The notes beneath the pieces are model-generated. The model was not told the origin of the DNA. It did not search any database and saw nothing but the letters and a program-made list of their open reading frames with translations. 64,000 nucleotides of DNA from Neoechinorhynchus agilis. Taxonomy: Eukaryota > Acanthocephala. The position numbers and the translations under genes are program-made. Below, piece after piece: positions 34,560 to 44,544 of the stretch. The DNA lies in the NCBI GenBank assembly GCA_051530055.1, contig CM121341.1:4278001-4342000 (forward strand). The letters run 5' to 3'. Numbering within the stretch: the first letter of the stretch is position 1; every line of letters starts with the position of its first letter.

Positions 34560-37500
34560 TTTAGAAACTTACAAGCAATACGTAGAGTTTATTACGAACA
34601 CCTTCATGGCTGGTAAAAAGTCCCGTAACGCAGCCTCCAAGAGGATCACCTGCTCGTGCCAAGGGTGCTCGATAACAACCCTCATCGCCCCAACGCACAT
34701 CCCAGAACCTTGCCTGTTCTTTATCTTTGGGTTCTGCTGCGCCAAGCTGCTGATCAAATTGACACCAGATCGAATGGCATTGGAGTTGTCAACAGGGCAC
34801 TTGCGACCGCGATCGAAGCTAACCTCGAAACATCACTTTCTACCATGCATTTGAACATCACAACAGAAGCCATTACACAGATTTCTCCCGATCTGCCGAT
34901 CTCTTTCCTCCCGTTTCACCCGTCACAACACATCCCACTCAACTGACTATATCCCCTGAACACAACCAAACAATTGTCAAAGATCCTTTACCAGCTCCCA
35001 GAAGCTCGTTAATTTCAAATGTAGTTAATGGCAAAGAGCGTAACCTGTTTCCGTACAGGGCCAACCAACTATCTTGTGACAACCCAAACGTGCCAACCAC
35101 ACCCGGAAATGATAAATCGTCTCTGGACCCTCGACTTAACTCAATCCCGATTCTCAAACCTCCGGTTTAGACTCATATTACCTCCCTCACATCCACTCTC
35201 CGCCCAGCTCCTTCTTATCCCGCTCGTCGACTTCCGTCTTTTCAAGACTACGCTCGCTTCTCAACCACGTCTACCCTTCAGCCTCCCTCTCAGAAGATTT
35301 TACAGGAGATAACACCTTCCTCGCCGAAATCTTCTCGCGCACCACAAAATCGTCCGCCTAACAAATCGATGGTTGTTCCTAACACATCCGGCCTTCTCCC
35401 TGGCTCCGCCCGACACCACGATCTCTTCATCTCCGGTATTCCTTAAGTTCCGGAATGTCCAATTTCTAGCCATTTCAATGCGTTGAAACACAATTTGCTA
35501 CATCTCAACGAAATTACCCGTACGCGCTTCCCTTATAACAACCTTCCGGCGCCTGTATCTATTCACCGCATCCCATCAAATAATCCAGCTGACTCTCGTC
35601 CACGCCTTCTAAAAGTTAGCTTTCACCTTCGTCACACTGCCTCTGCCTACATCTCCAAACGCTTTCTTTTACTAAAATCATCCCTCCCTTACCGGATATT
35701 TCCAGCCCGACAGTCAATAAGTTATCTTCCGTTCGACACACGCCTTCTCCTTCCGTAAATTTTTGGATACCTCCAAAGGAAACCGCTGTTCCTTGGCAGA
35801 AATTAGACACACAACCGTTTTCCATCCCTTATCAGAAAATCGTCACACCTCAGACATACTGGTCACCACAGAAACCCGGCTCAGTGGCTCAAACAAAGAC
35901 ACCGCAGCCATAGCTAACGTCACTCACTTTCACTCTGTCAGAGGTCCAACCTAAAAAAATTAGGACGGCCATGAACAATCCACTTGCACCCTAGATGAAC
36001 AGGCAACCACAACATCACCCGACTTGACACCCATCTCGCCCCTCCAACCCATTTCCTTACTGAGCATCCCACCTAAACATCCGCCCCTTACATATATTTG
36101 CGCCTGAACTAAATTTGGAACGCGAGCAAGTTAACACGTATTTCCGCCTCAACTCCAGCCTATAGAGAAACGGCACTATGTCCGATGCCATCATCCCCGG
36201 ATTCTCCTGATTTCATCTAACTAGAGATGATTGTTCTGGAGGAGACGTCTCTATTTACTTGAAGTCATCCTTACCATACACCATCTCCACCCCCCGACTA
36301 TTTTATATCAGAACATCTCGAATCGGTCCACCTTCAACTCTCTCTCTTCGTAACGGCAGCCGTGAAATGACCGTCGCCGGTGTTTATCGTCCAACTGCCT
36401 CAACTCCCGCCGCAGCATCTGAACAAATCGATACCTTAATTAATAACAAACTATCGTTAAATTCTCAACACTTCATGATTCTAGGAGACTTCAACCGTCT
36501 CCCTGCTCCACCGTCACTTTCTGATCTCTTACAACTAGTAAACTTCCCCTCGCGTGGTTCATCCAAACTAGATAAAATCTTTACCAATATAGCAAAATAT
36601 TCCGTTCCCATTAAACTCCCACCCGTAGCGACCTCGGATCACTGCACCATCCTCCTTAGACCAATCGTTCCTCGGAAGCGACAATCATCCGACCTTTGCC
36701 TGGTCTGGGATAAACGTGACCATCACTCTCACTCCTTCTTCAACAAGGTAAGGGATGCCCTACCCGGAATCCGAAGTTCTATATACAGCAACGGCCCGTC
36801 TAAAGCCATGGCGACATTGTACAATACTTTAGTCCATTGCATGTCTTTCCCTCGGAAAATGATTCGTATGTCGAATCGTGATCCACCATGGTTTTCACCT
36901 TTACTAAAATCACTGCAAGACAAGGTGAAAAAGTCCTTTCGCTCCCGACATCCCGATTACCCAGAACTCCACAAGAGATTCACTGAGCGCCTTCTTCACG
37001 CTCGCAAAACCTTCCTTTTTTCCAAACTACCGTCATCCCCTAATCGTTCCTGGTGCAGCGAGATCAAAAATGCCATCGGTCTTCACAGATCTCAGCCTTT
37101 CGCCAATCTGCATAAATGTCAGCTCGAAAAAACCCTCAACTCCATGAACGCTACCATGTGACCTCCCAAATCTTACACTGACACAAGCGTCGTACGCCCC
37201 TGCGATGATCGCAACCATAGGCCCGGTGTTCCTCATTCACGCGTCTCCTCTCTTGAGGTTCTCCTACTCCTCAAAAAACTACCACGTACATCACCCCCTA
37301 ACGCTTTGATTCCCAACTGGGCCATTCGAATCATCATTTCATTGATCTTTGAGCCTCTAGCTCATATCATAAATTCTAGCTTTGAAACGAGGATTTTTCC
37401 AAGTTGCCTGAAGACTGCTCGCATCATTCCTATGCCTAAGGCGGGGAAACCCGTTTCTCCGACTTCCTTTCGCCCTATCTCTCTACTCTCGCCGTTTTCT

Positions 37501-38305
37501 AAAATTTTAAAAAAATGTTTTAAAACTCGCATCCTCCCCATCTTTTTACAAAACATTTCGTCTAACCAATTCGACTTCCGACCAGGATTCTGTTGTACCG
37601 ACGCCCTCTTGTGCATTTACGATTCAATTCTGCGCAATCTTGACCAAGAACCGTCTTTCGCTTGTCGCCTCATCCATGTGGATCTTGCCAAGACCTTTGA
37701 CTCTGTAGATCACGATCTTCTCGTTAAGGCCTGTGGGAAGTTTGGCTTCTTACCCTGGCAAATAAACTGGCTCACTTCTTTCCTCGCAAACCGGTCGCAA
37801 TATTTTCAATACGGAAATACCTGCTCAACGACGCTTCCCATACATTGCGGTGTGCCACAAGGAACTATACTATCGCCCTTACTTTTCGACATCTTCCTCA
37901 ACGACCTTACACCCCTCTCAACGTCCGCTAAATATTTCCTTTATGCGGACGACCTAGCCATCATAACCCATGCTCCTCCATCACTCTCGCTCAGCCTCAC
38001 GTCCGCAGAGATTGAAAATCTTAAAGATTTTTGCACCACCCATCAACTCTCAATTAATTTCTCCAAATCATTTGAACTTATTCCGTCGCTTCAAAAACCT
38101 AGGACTGATATTCCACCGTTCCCTCTCGATATCCAACGTATCACATCGCTTCGGATTCTGGTCCTAATCTTCCAACAGAACCTCAAATAGGACATCCACA
38201 TTAATGGCGTCGTAGCAAAAGCCACTGCTAAATTGCATTTAATCAAGCGCTTGCGTTTCCCCGGAGTCAGCCCACGCGATCTGGCACATTTCTGTTGGTC
38301 TGTTG
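34560..38305 (+). mobile_element. LINE C (APE-type LINE), longest copy, plus
   Basis: ORF1 begins about 34606 (MAGKKSRNAASKRITCSC, zinc finger CSCQGC ... FGFCC) and continues with an RNA-binding-like block FISGIP ... VPECPISSHFNALKHNLL (35430-35490). Endonuclease: LVTTETRLSG (35860), VAGVYRPTAS (about 36375), MILGDFNRLPAP (36475), VATSDHCTILL (36630). RT open over 37306-38190: FRPISLLSPFSKIL, FDFRPGFCCTDALLCIYDS, HVDLAKTFDSVDHDLL, GVPQGTILSPLLFDIFLNDL, KYFLYADDLAII and LSINFSKSFELIPS. ORF1 and the first half of ORF2 contain stops and frameshifts, so the copy is not active, but the RT core is open for 294 codons. The 3' end is fused at 38308 to an inverted LINE C 5' end. Confidence 0.88.
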
Positions 38306-38308
38306 TGT

Positions 38309-38515
38309 GCATATTTCAGTGATTGAGTGTTTAGGGGTTAATTTCGAGAAGATCCTTTCGCAACAGAACCCACACATGAAGTCTGCAGTAGGATTCTGCG
38401 GGATTGTGCTGGAGAGGAGGGTGATTATTGTACAGTCCGGGCTTGAACACGAAATACGTTTTGTGTTTAGTTTGTTGGATTTTCTGACCGTTTTAGAAAC
38501 TGACGAACGCGGATG
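38309..38515 (-). mobile_element. LINE C 5' end (ORF1 zinc finger), minus
   Basis: Near-identical to 15648-15850. The minus strand encodes the zinc-finger start of LINE C ORF1 (SCSSPDCTIITLL ... MCGFCCERIFSKLN). It is joined directly to a LINE B C-terminal part, as at 15850, so the two loci descend from one duplicated junction. Confidence 0.8.
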
Positions 38516-39560
38516 GAGGATAAACTGGGAAAATTAGACGAGACGTTGAAAGCCTCTTTCGAGAAAATTTTAAATACTCAGCTGTCGGACGGGGCCTGGC
38601 GTCAAGCGTCCTTGCCTGTCGTCCGGCGGTTTAGTTATCCGAAATGCAGCCGTTATTTCTCTGCCAGCCTCTTATTTGGAATCGTATGAAGCAGGCTGCA
38701 AAGTATTTAAATCCGTTCTTGGTGAGAATTACACTTTGGATGAAGATTTCGTGGAGGCGCTTAATATTTGGTGTGGAGATTCAGGCAGCGAGCAAGTACC
38801 CGTCAGTGGTTGCAAACAATCAGTTTAGGACTTTACCCCTGGTAACGAGAATTCATAACTCTTTAATTTCAGATTCTCGTAACCTAATGAACCAAACTCC
38901 ACTGGCGGCAGTCTATACAAGAGAATCGGGGGTTTGGCTCAACCCTCTCCCAATCGCTTCTGTGGGTATCCTTCTCTCAGACAAGACAGTAAGGATTGCA
39001 ATGTCCCTGAGACTTGAGGTACAGATGGGCACATCTCATCGCTGAAGTAGCGGAGCGACCGTGGAACCATCGGGACGAAATGGTCTCGTCTGTCGGGAAT
39101 CAGGCGGAAAATACTCACGACGTGCCGAAATGAACGCAATTCCGAGTCGTGCCCTGAATACTGTGAATGCGCCAAACATCCGAGAGCCCAGCAATCTTTG
39201 CCGACTCGATGGCTGTATACCGGACGGTGTCACAGTATTCCCGTGGCGAGGGGAGGCAAATGCCTAGACTATTAAACCAGGAAGAGCAGCAACCGCCGCT
39301 GAGGACGCAAAAAGACTAAATACGGGAACTTGGGTGAAAATAATTATTTCGTTCTTTTTGGCATCGAGAAACTCGGGTCGTTTGGTACCGCGGCACAGTA
39401 CCAATTGTCCAAGAAACATGGACGAATCATTGGCGATCCGAGCGCAGGAGCATTCTTCTTCAAAAACAAAAGCCTGGTTGTGCAACGGGAAGGAACGCCG
39501 CATTCGCACTTTCGACCGTTACACCAGGACGCAACTGAGTGAGTGATCCAGAGCGGTGGT
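38515..39560 (+). mobile_element. LINE B, C-terminal part, plus
   Basis: Second copy of the segment at 15850-16865, slightly more complete (it retains TRESGVWLNPLPIASVGI around 38925). Blocks seen: ASFEKILNTQLSDGAWRQAS, DKTVRIAMSLRLEV, GRNGLVCRESGGKYSRRA, CRLDGCIPDGVTVFPW, FFVLFGIEKLGSFGTA... and KNKSLVVQREGTPHSHF. Several frame changes. Its 3' end enters palindrome 3. Confidence 0.8.
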
Positions 39561-39828
39561 GTGAATGATTTCATTTCAGCTAATAGATTGAATTTGATTA
39601 GTAATGGAAAAGTTTGACATTATATTTTATTCATTTTCTATTGCATAAATCAATATTTCTTTTATTTTTACAAGAGGTAATTTTTTTATGTTAACACAAT
39701 CACTTGGAATTTGCTTTTCGATTTCTATGAATTAATTTTAATGCATGTTTTTTTTATTAAGACGCCCAAATTTCACTAATTATAAAACGTGCACATTTAT
39801 TTCTTAAGCTTAAAATTAACCAAAGCGT

Positions 39829-40266
39829 TCAATTGAGACCAGTACACACCACCATTCTAGTTTCGTCAAACTTTCCAGTCAGTTGTTTGTTTGCAATGAG
39901 TTTTTCTATGAGACTTCTTGTTTCCTCTACGGACGTCTGCATTGCGTTAGCGACGATTTCAATTGACACTTTGTGATGTATTCTAAAGTATCTTTCCAAA
40001 AATACTCTTTTTGCATTGTCCACGAAATCTTTGAGTTTTGGTTCCAGCGTTTCGTCCGACTTTATGAATTCGACAGATTCTGCTAAATATTTACCAGCTT
40101 CTTTAAAATCGAATTGAACGAATATACAAATAAAGAAATGATGGATGGGATCGTTATTGGATGCGATCCTTCGTTGCTTGTGGTGATAAAAGTCTGCTAT
40201 CGTGTTGATAAGATCAAAATTCTGCCCACATTGAATCATTGCATCGATTGCGTATTCGACAGTCAT
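39829..40266 (-). CDS. PCI-domain mini-gene, eIF3e-like, copy 5
   Basis: Intact 145-codon frame, NFDLINTI / RRIASNND type, with ETRSLIEKLI in the winged-helix part and GKFDETRMVV near the end. Promoter on the minus strand has TATATATA and ATTGG. The longer 228-codon ORF covering it runs through the promoter and palindrome centre and is not the gene. Confidence 0.8.
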   Translation of the reverse strand: MTVEYAIDAMIQCGQNFDLINTIADFYHHKQRRIASNNDPIHHFFICIFVQFDFKEAGKYLAESVEFIKSDETLEPKLKDFVDNAKRVFLERYFRIHHKVSIEIVANAMQTSVEETRSLIEKLIANKQLTGKFDETRMVVCTGLN

Positions 40267-40611
40267 TTTTGGACAGAACTGATAGTGATTGAGAGTAAAA
40301 GTTTGAACCGAGAGTCGACTTATATATATACTGGGTTTCGTTAGTCTTCGCAGCCAATCAGAGTTCAGGATTTCCCTTGTTGGGTTGCACATTGCCAAAA
40401 ACCGGAAATTCCCACCAATACCCGCAGCGAATTTTTTAATTTGCAGGCATGGCATCGCTGCGGGTATTGGTGGGAATATCCGGTTTTTGGCGATAATGCA
40501 TTTCATTGAAGTCACTTAGCGCTTTCTGATTGGCTAGGGACAACGAAACCCAGTATATAAGTCAACTCTCAGTTCAAACTTTTACTCTCAATGCTATCAG
40601 TTCTGTCAAAA

Positions 40612-41041
40612 ATGACTGTCAGATAAATCGATCTGTGATTCAATGTGGTATCAGGAACAGCTAATCCAACATTCTTGGACTTTTATCACCATCAGCAACG
40701 AAGGATCATTTAGAAACGATCCCATCCATCATTTCTTTATTTGTATATTCGTTCAATTCGATTTTAAAGAAGCTGGTAAATATTTAGCAGAATCTGTCGA
40801 ATTCATAAAGTCGGACGAAACACTGGCACCAAAACTGAAAGATTTCGTGGACAGTGCAAAAAGAGTTTTTTTGGAAAGATACTTTAGAATACATCACAAA
40901 GTGTCAATTGAAATCGTCGCCAACACAATGCAGACGTCCGTAGAGGAAACAAAAAGCCTCATAGAAGAACTCATTGCAAACAAACAACTGACTGGAAAGT
41001 TTGACGAAACTGGAATGGTGGTGTGTACTGGTCTCAATTGA
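40612..41041 (+). pseudogene. PCI mini-gene copy 6, damaged 5' part
   Basis: The ATG context AAAATGACTGTC is kept, but the next 90 bp contain deletions and substitutions that destroy the first 35 codons. From FRNDPIHHFFICIF onward the frame is normal to the stop. The upstream half of this arm, including the CCAAT-type box region, has also diverged. A 132-codon ORF from 40643 exists, but its first 25 residues are in a shifted frame. Confidence 0.75.
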
Positions 41042-41282
41042 ACGCTTTGGTTAATTTTAAGCTTAAGAAATAAATGTGCACGTTTTATAATTAGTGAAAT
41101 TTGGGCGTCTTAATAAAAAAAACATGCATTAAAATTAATTCATAGAAATCGAAAAGCAAATTCCAAGTGATTGTGTTAACATAAAAAAATTACCTCTTGT
41201 AAAAATAAAAGAAATATTGATTTATGCAATAGAAAATGAATAAAATATAATGTCAAACTTTTCCATTATTAATCAAATTCAA

Positions 41283-41557
41283 TCTATTAGCTGAAATGAA
41301 ATCATTCACACCACCGCTCTGGATCACTCACTCAGTTGCGTCCTGGTGTAAGGGTCGAATGGACGGATGCAGCGTTCCTTCCCGTTGCACAGCCAGGCTT
41401 TTGTTTTGGAAGAGGAATGCTCCTGCGCTCGGATCGCCGATGATTCGTCCATGTTTCTTGGATAATTGGTGCTGTGCCGCGGTACCAAACGACCCGAGTT
41501 TCTCGATGCCAAAAAGAACGAAATAATCATTTTCACCCGAGTTCCTTCATCGACGAC
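41283..41557 (-). mobile_element. LINE B 3' end, minus
   Basis: Twin of 33240-33515 at an offset of 8042 bp and right flank of palindrome 3. Confidence 0.8.
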
Positions 41558-41881
41558 ACCGATGCTGTCCGCTCGCTTCGCTCGGGGACGGACGTTCCTC
41601 GCTTCGCTCGGAACCTGGATGCTAGACCACCATATGAAGACGGAAACTTGGCCGCCCAAAACGAGCCAAGTGAAGAGAACAACGTCAATGTGATTGTTTC
41701 AAATTGATCCTACGACCGAGCTTCTCAACAGGACTCTGTTAGATTTGTGATTGGATTTTCTCCCTGATGAAAACAGGAGTTCTTAAGATCCATGGACCCC
41801 TTAATTCACGATGCTGCGGTTCCGGTTCACCCAAACAAATCCATTGATGGTGTGCGCCAAAATCCTATAACGACATCACCA

Positions 41882-43535
41882 ATACGAAATGAAATTCCAT
41901 TTGTAGAGAATATTGTGAGCGCGTCCTGCCCAAGGATGTTCTGAAAAGAATCCCAAGGGCCGCGCGATATCAGGCCGCAAAGAGATTCATCTCTCGATTG
42001 ACAGACTGCATCGAGATTAAATCAGAGTTTTCGCTGTTGCGTATCTTTGTTTTCCCTAGACTGGTGCTTTCCGCTGGTGATGTTTCCAAGGGTTCTCTGA
42101 CCACAAAAATAAAAGAGCGAATAAGTTTTGTTGGCGAAAATTTGACTCAATGCCTTCGACAGCATGCGAGCTACGTGGGGAGTGTGTCCAGGAGCGTTAC
42201 CATCGCTGAAACTCAAATCGGTCGCTTGCTGGCGCGTTTCTTATAAGCTCGCGGACGTAGATGTCAGAGGAGCAGTTCATCTATGATCATCAATGGACAG
42301 TCTCGCCAAAGATAGTGAAGAAACGTTATGAACTCTTCGTTCCAAACATCTGCGTCACGGTTGTCGGCAGTATTTCGAAGTATTATCGTCCTTCGATATG
42401 ATCCCTTATGTTTTATCATCGAAATCAGAATTGAAGATGGCAGTCTTCTCTTTTGCTAACAGATTAGCTCACGAGCTTCACGGGCTCCGGCCCTAACGCC
42501 TAAAGGATATGACTTTCTTTTCAGTAGGTGACGCTGCTCAGTCCCTTGAGGATGCATTGGCACGACTAGTCGACCAATTTGCAGGGGGGGGAGTTTATTC
42601 CGAAAGCAATTGAGTTATTTTTCGGCGCATCTTTGTGTGCCCTCGCAAAAAAGGAAGGTGGGATTCGTCCCATTGCGATTGGAGCAACTTTGCGCCGCTT
42701 AACACCAAAAATTTTAAATAAAAGGATGGCAGAAAAAGTAGGGATGCTGCTTCGCCCTAATGATATTTCAAAAATACATTCAACACAGTTCATCTTGCAG
42801 ATTTGCTCGAAGTTTTTAGAGATCACGCACCAGAAGCATTTCGCTATTTCGTTAATGCTTGTGGGACTCCAACTCCCTTGTTGTTCAATAAACACGTTTT
42901 ATGGTCAGAAAAAGGCGTTGAACGAGGGGATCCTTTGGGCTCAATAGCCTTCTTACTCGCAGTCAATCCCGCCGCACACTCTCTCCAGTCAAGCTTTGAC
43001 GGCTGCTGCCTTGACGATGCCACGCTCGTATGTAACCCTTCTGTTGTACTGCACGATTGGGAGACACTCGTGAAGGAGACGGCGAAAATTGGCGAGGTAC
43101 CTAGGCAAACTATCGTGAAAGATTTACAAAACCTGGCCCCCGGGATAGAATTGATCACTCTAGGCCGGTTGAGTCTTCTAAAAAGTTGCATTTTTATTTC
43201 TAATGTCGAAGCAGAGATTGCCGATCTTCAACCGCAACTTTCGGTGCTGTGTGAACGCGTTGATGAATTATCTTCACACCAAGCTCTGTTCCTGATCAAG
43301 AACACCCTCTTCATTCCCAAAACTGCAGCAATCTTTGCCGACTCGGTGGCTGTATACCGGACGGTGTCACAGTATTCCCGTGGCGAGGGGAGGCAAATGC
43401 CTAGATTATTAAACCAGGAAGAGCAGCAACCGCCGCTGAGGACGCAAAAAGACCAAATACAGGAACTCGGGTGAAAATGATTATTTCGTTCTTTTTGGCA
43501 TCGAGAAACTCTGGTCATTTGGTACCGCGGCACAG
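41882..43535 (+). mobile_element. LINE B, N-terminal to RT part, internally deleted, plus
   Basis: N-terminal region (VFPRLVLSAGD, 42050), RT blocks KKEGGIRPIAIGATLRRL (about 42645), ERGDPLGSIAFLLAV (about 42920), CCLDDATLVCN (about 43003), LFLIKNTLFIPKTAA (about 43285), then a jump to the C-terminal region (DSVAVYRTVSQYSRGEG, 43340). A block corresponding to roughly 300 residues is missing between thumb and endonuclease. Its end at 43537 is fused to a PCI promoter. Broken at about three or more further places. Confidence 0.8.
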
Positions 43536-43536
43536 T

Positions 43537-43655
43537 ACCCAACAAGGGAAATCCTGAACTCTGATTGGCTGCGAAGACTAACGAAACCCAGTATATATAT
43601 AAGTCAACTCTCGGTTCAAACTTTTACTCTCAATCACTATCAGTTCTGTCCAAAA
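43537..43655 (+). promoter_or_regulatory. Promoter of solo PCI gene
   Basis: Begins exactly at the LINE B junction. Contains the inverted CCAAT box (CTGATTGGCT), a TATA run (TATATATAAG) about 30 bp later and the conserved leader TCAACTCTCGGTTC. The upstream palindrome centre is missing, so this copy shows which promoter part is retained alone. Confidence 0.65.
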
Positions 43656-44093
43656 ATGACTGTCGAATACGCAATCGATGCAATGATTCAATGTGGTCAG
43701 AATTTTAGCCTAATCAACACGATAGCAGACTTTTATCACCATCAGCAACGAAGGATCGCATTTAGAAACGATCCCATTCATAATTTTTTCATTTGTATAT
43801 TTGTTCAATTCGATTTTAAAGAAGCTGGTAAATACTTGGCTGAATCAGTCGAATTCATAAAGTCGGACGAAACACTGGCACCAAAACTGAAAGATTTCGT
43901 GGACAGTGCCAAAAGAGTATTCTTGGAACGATACTTTAGAATACATCACAAAGTGTCAATTGAAATCGTCGCTAACGCAATGCAGACGTCCGTCGAGGAA
44001 GCAAAAAGACTCATTGAAGAACTCATTGCAACCAAGAAACTCACTGGAAAGTTTGACGAAACTGGAATGGTGGTGTGTACTTGTCTCGATTGA
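43656..44093 (+). CDS. PCI-domain mini-gene, eIF3e-like, copy 7 (solo)
   Basis: Intact 145-codon frame, NFSLINTI / RRIAFRND type, the only copy without a head-to-head partner. It is the inverted counterpart of copy 3 in terms of surrounding duplication, yet its codons resemble copy 4 in the first half and copy 3 in the second half (EEAKRLIEELIATKKLTGK). That mosaic pattern suggests exchange between copies. The 3' side joins the dUTPase-like fragment, as in copy 3. Confidence 0.8.
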   Translation: MTVEYAIDAMIQCGQNFSLINTIADFYHHQQRRIAFRNDPIHNFFICIFVQFDFKEAGKYLAESVEFIKSDETLAPKLKDFVDSAKRVFLERYFRIHHKVSIEIVANAMQTSVEEAKRLIEELIATKKLTGKFDETGMVVCTCLD

Positions 44094-44146
44094 ACGCTTT
44101 GGTTAGTTTTAAGCTTAAGAAATAAATGTGCTCGTTTTATGATTAG

Positions 44147-44340
44147 TGGAATTCGGGTGCCGTCCGGAATGCAGACAACGATATCCGCTTTTATTTAAAG
44201 ACGCCCATCGGCTTCAATTGTCGCATCTTCAGCTGAGTAAATATCCAAACCCACAGAATCGCGACTACCTCGAGTTGGAGGAGTCGCATTGTCTGATTTT
44301 AGGAAATATCCAAGTCCACGATCATTAGCCTTGTGATTCA
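44147..44340 (-). pseudogene. dUTPase-like fragment, second copy
   Basis: Inverted near-identical copy of 31545-31735, again sharing its boundary with the PCI 3' flank (GGAATTCGGGTGCCGTCC). Confidence 0.7.
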
Positions 44341-44544
44341 TCCAAAATCACATACATAAGATTCATTCGAAGGAAGACATTGGATAATTAACCGACATAA
44401 TTTATGTGTAGGAATAATTATAATTCGAAAGTAATAAAGTTATATCACCGCTGTCCGTTTAAGCGCTTCTTTCCAGGAGTAAGGGAGTTTGCTCAATCTC
44501 TTGAAAAGTGCTAATGTACTTTAATCGTTATTCGGGGGTCATCC

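Larger units (their letters stand above)
39320..41545. repeat. Palindrome 3 with PCI pair and LINE B 3' ends in both arms
   Basis: Arms of about 1.1 kb around the centre 40431-40454. Unlike palindrome 2, both arms include about 230 bp of LINE B 3' end (plus at the left edge, minus at the right edge), so the duplicated unit was already a LINE B end joined to a PCI gene when the palindrome formed. The region 40480-40700 on the right arm has diverged. Confidence 0.9.
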
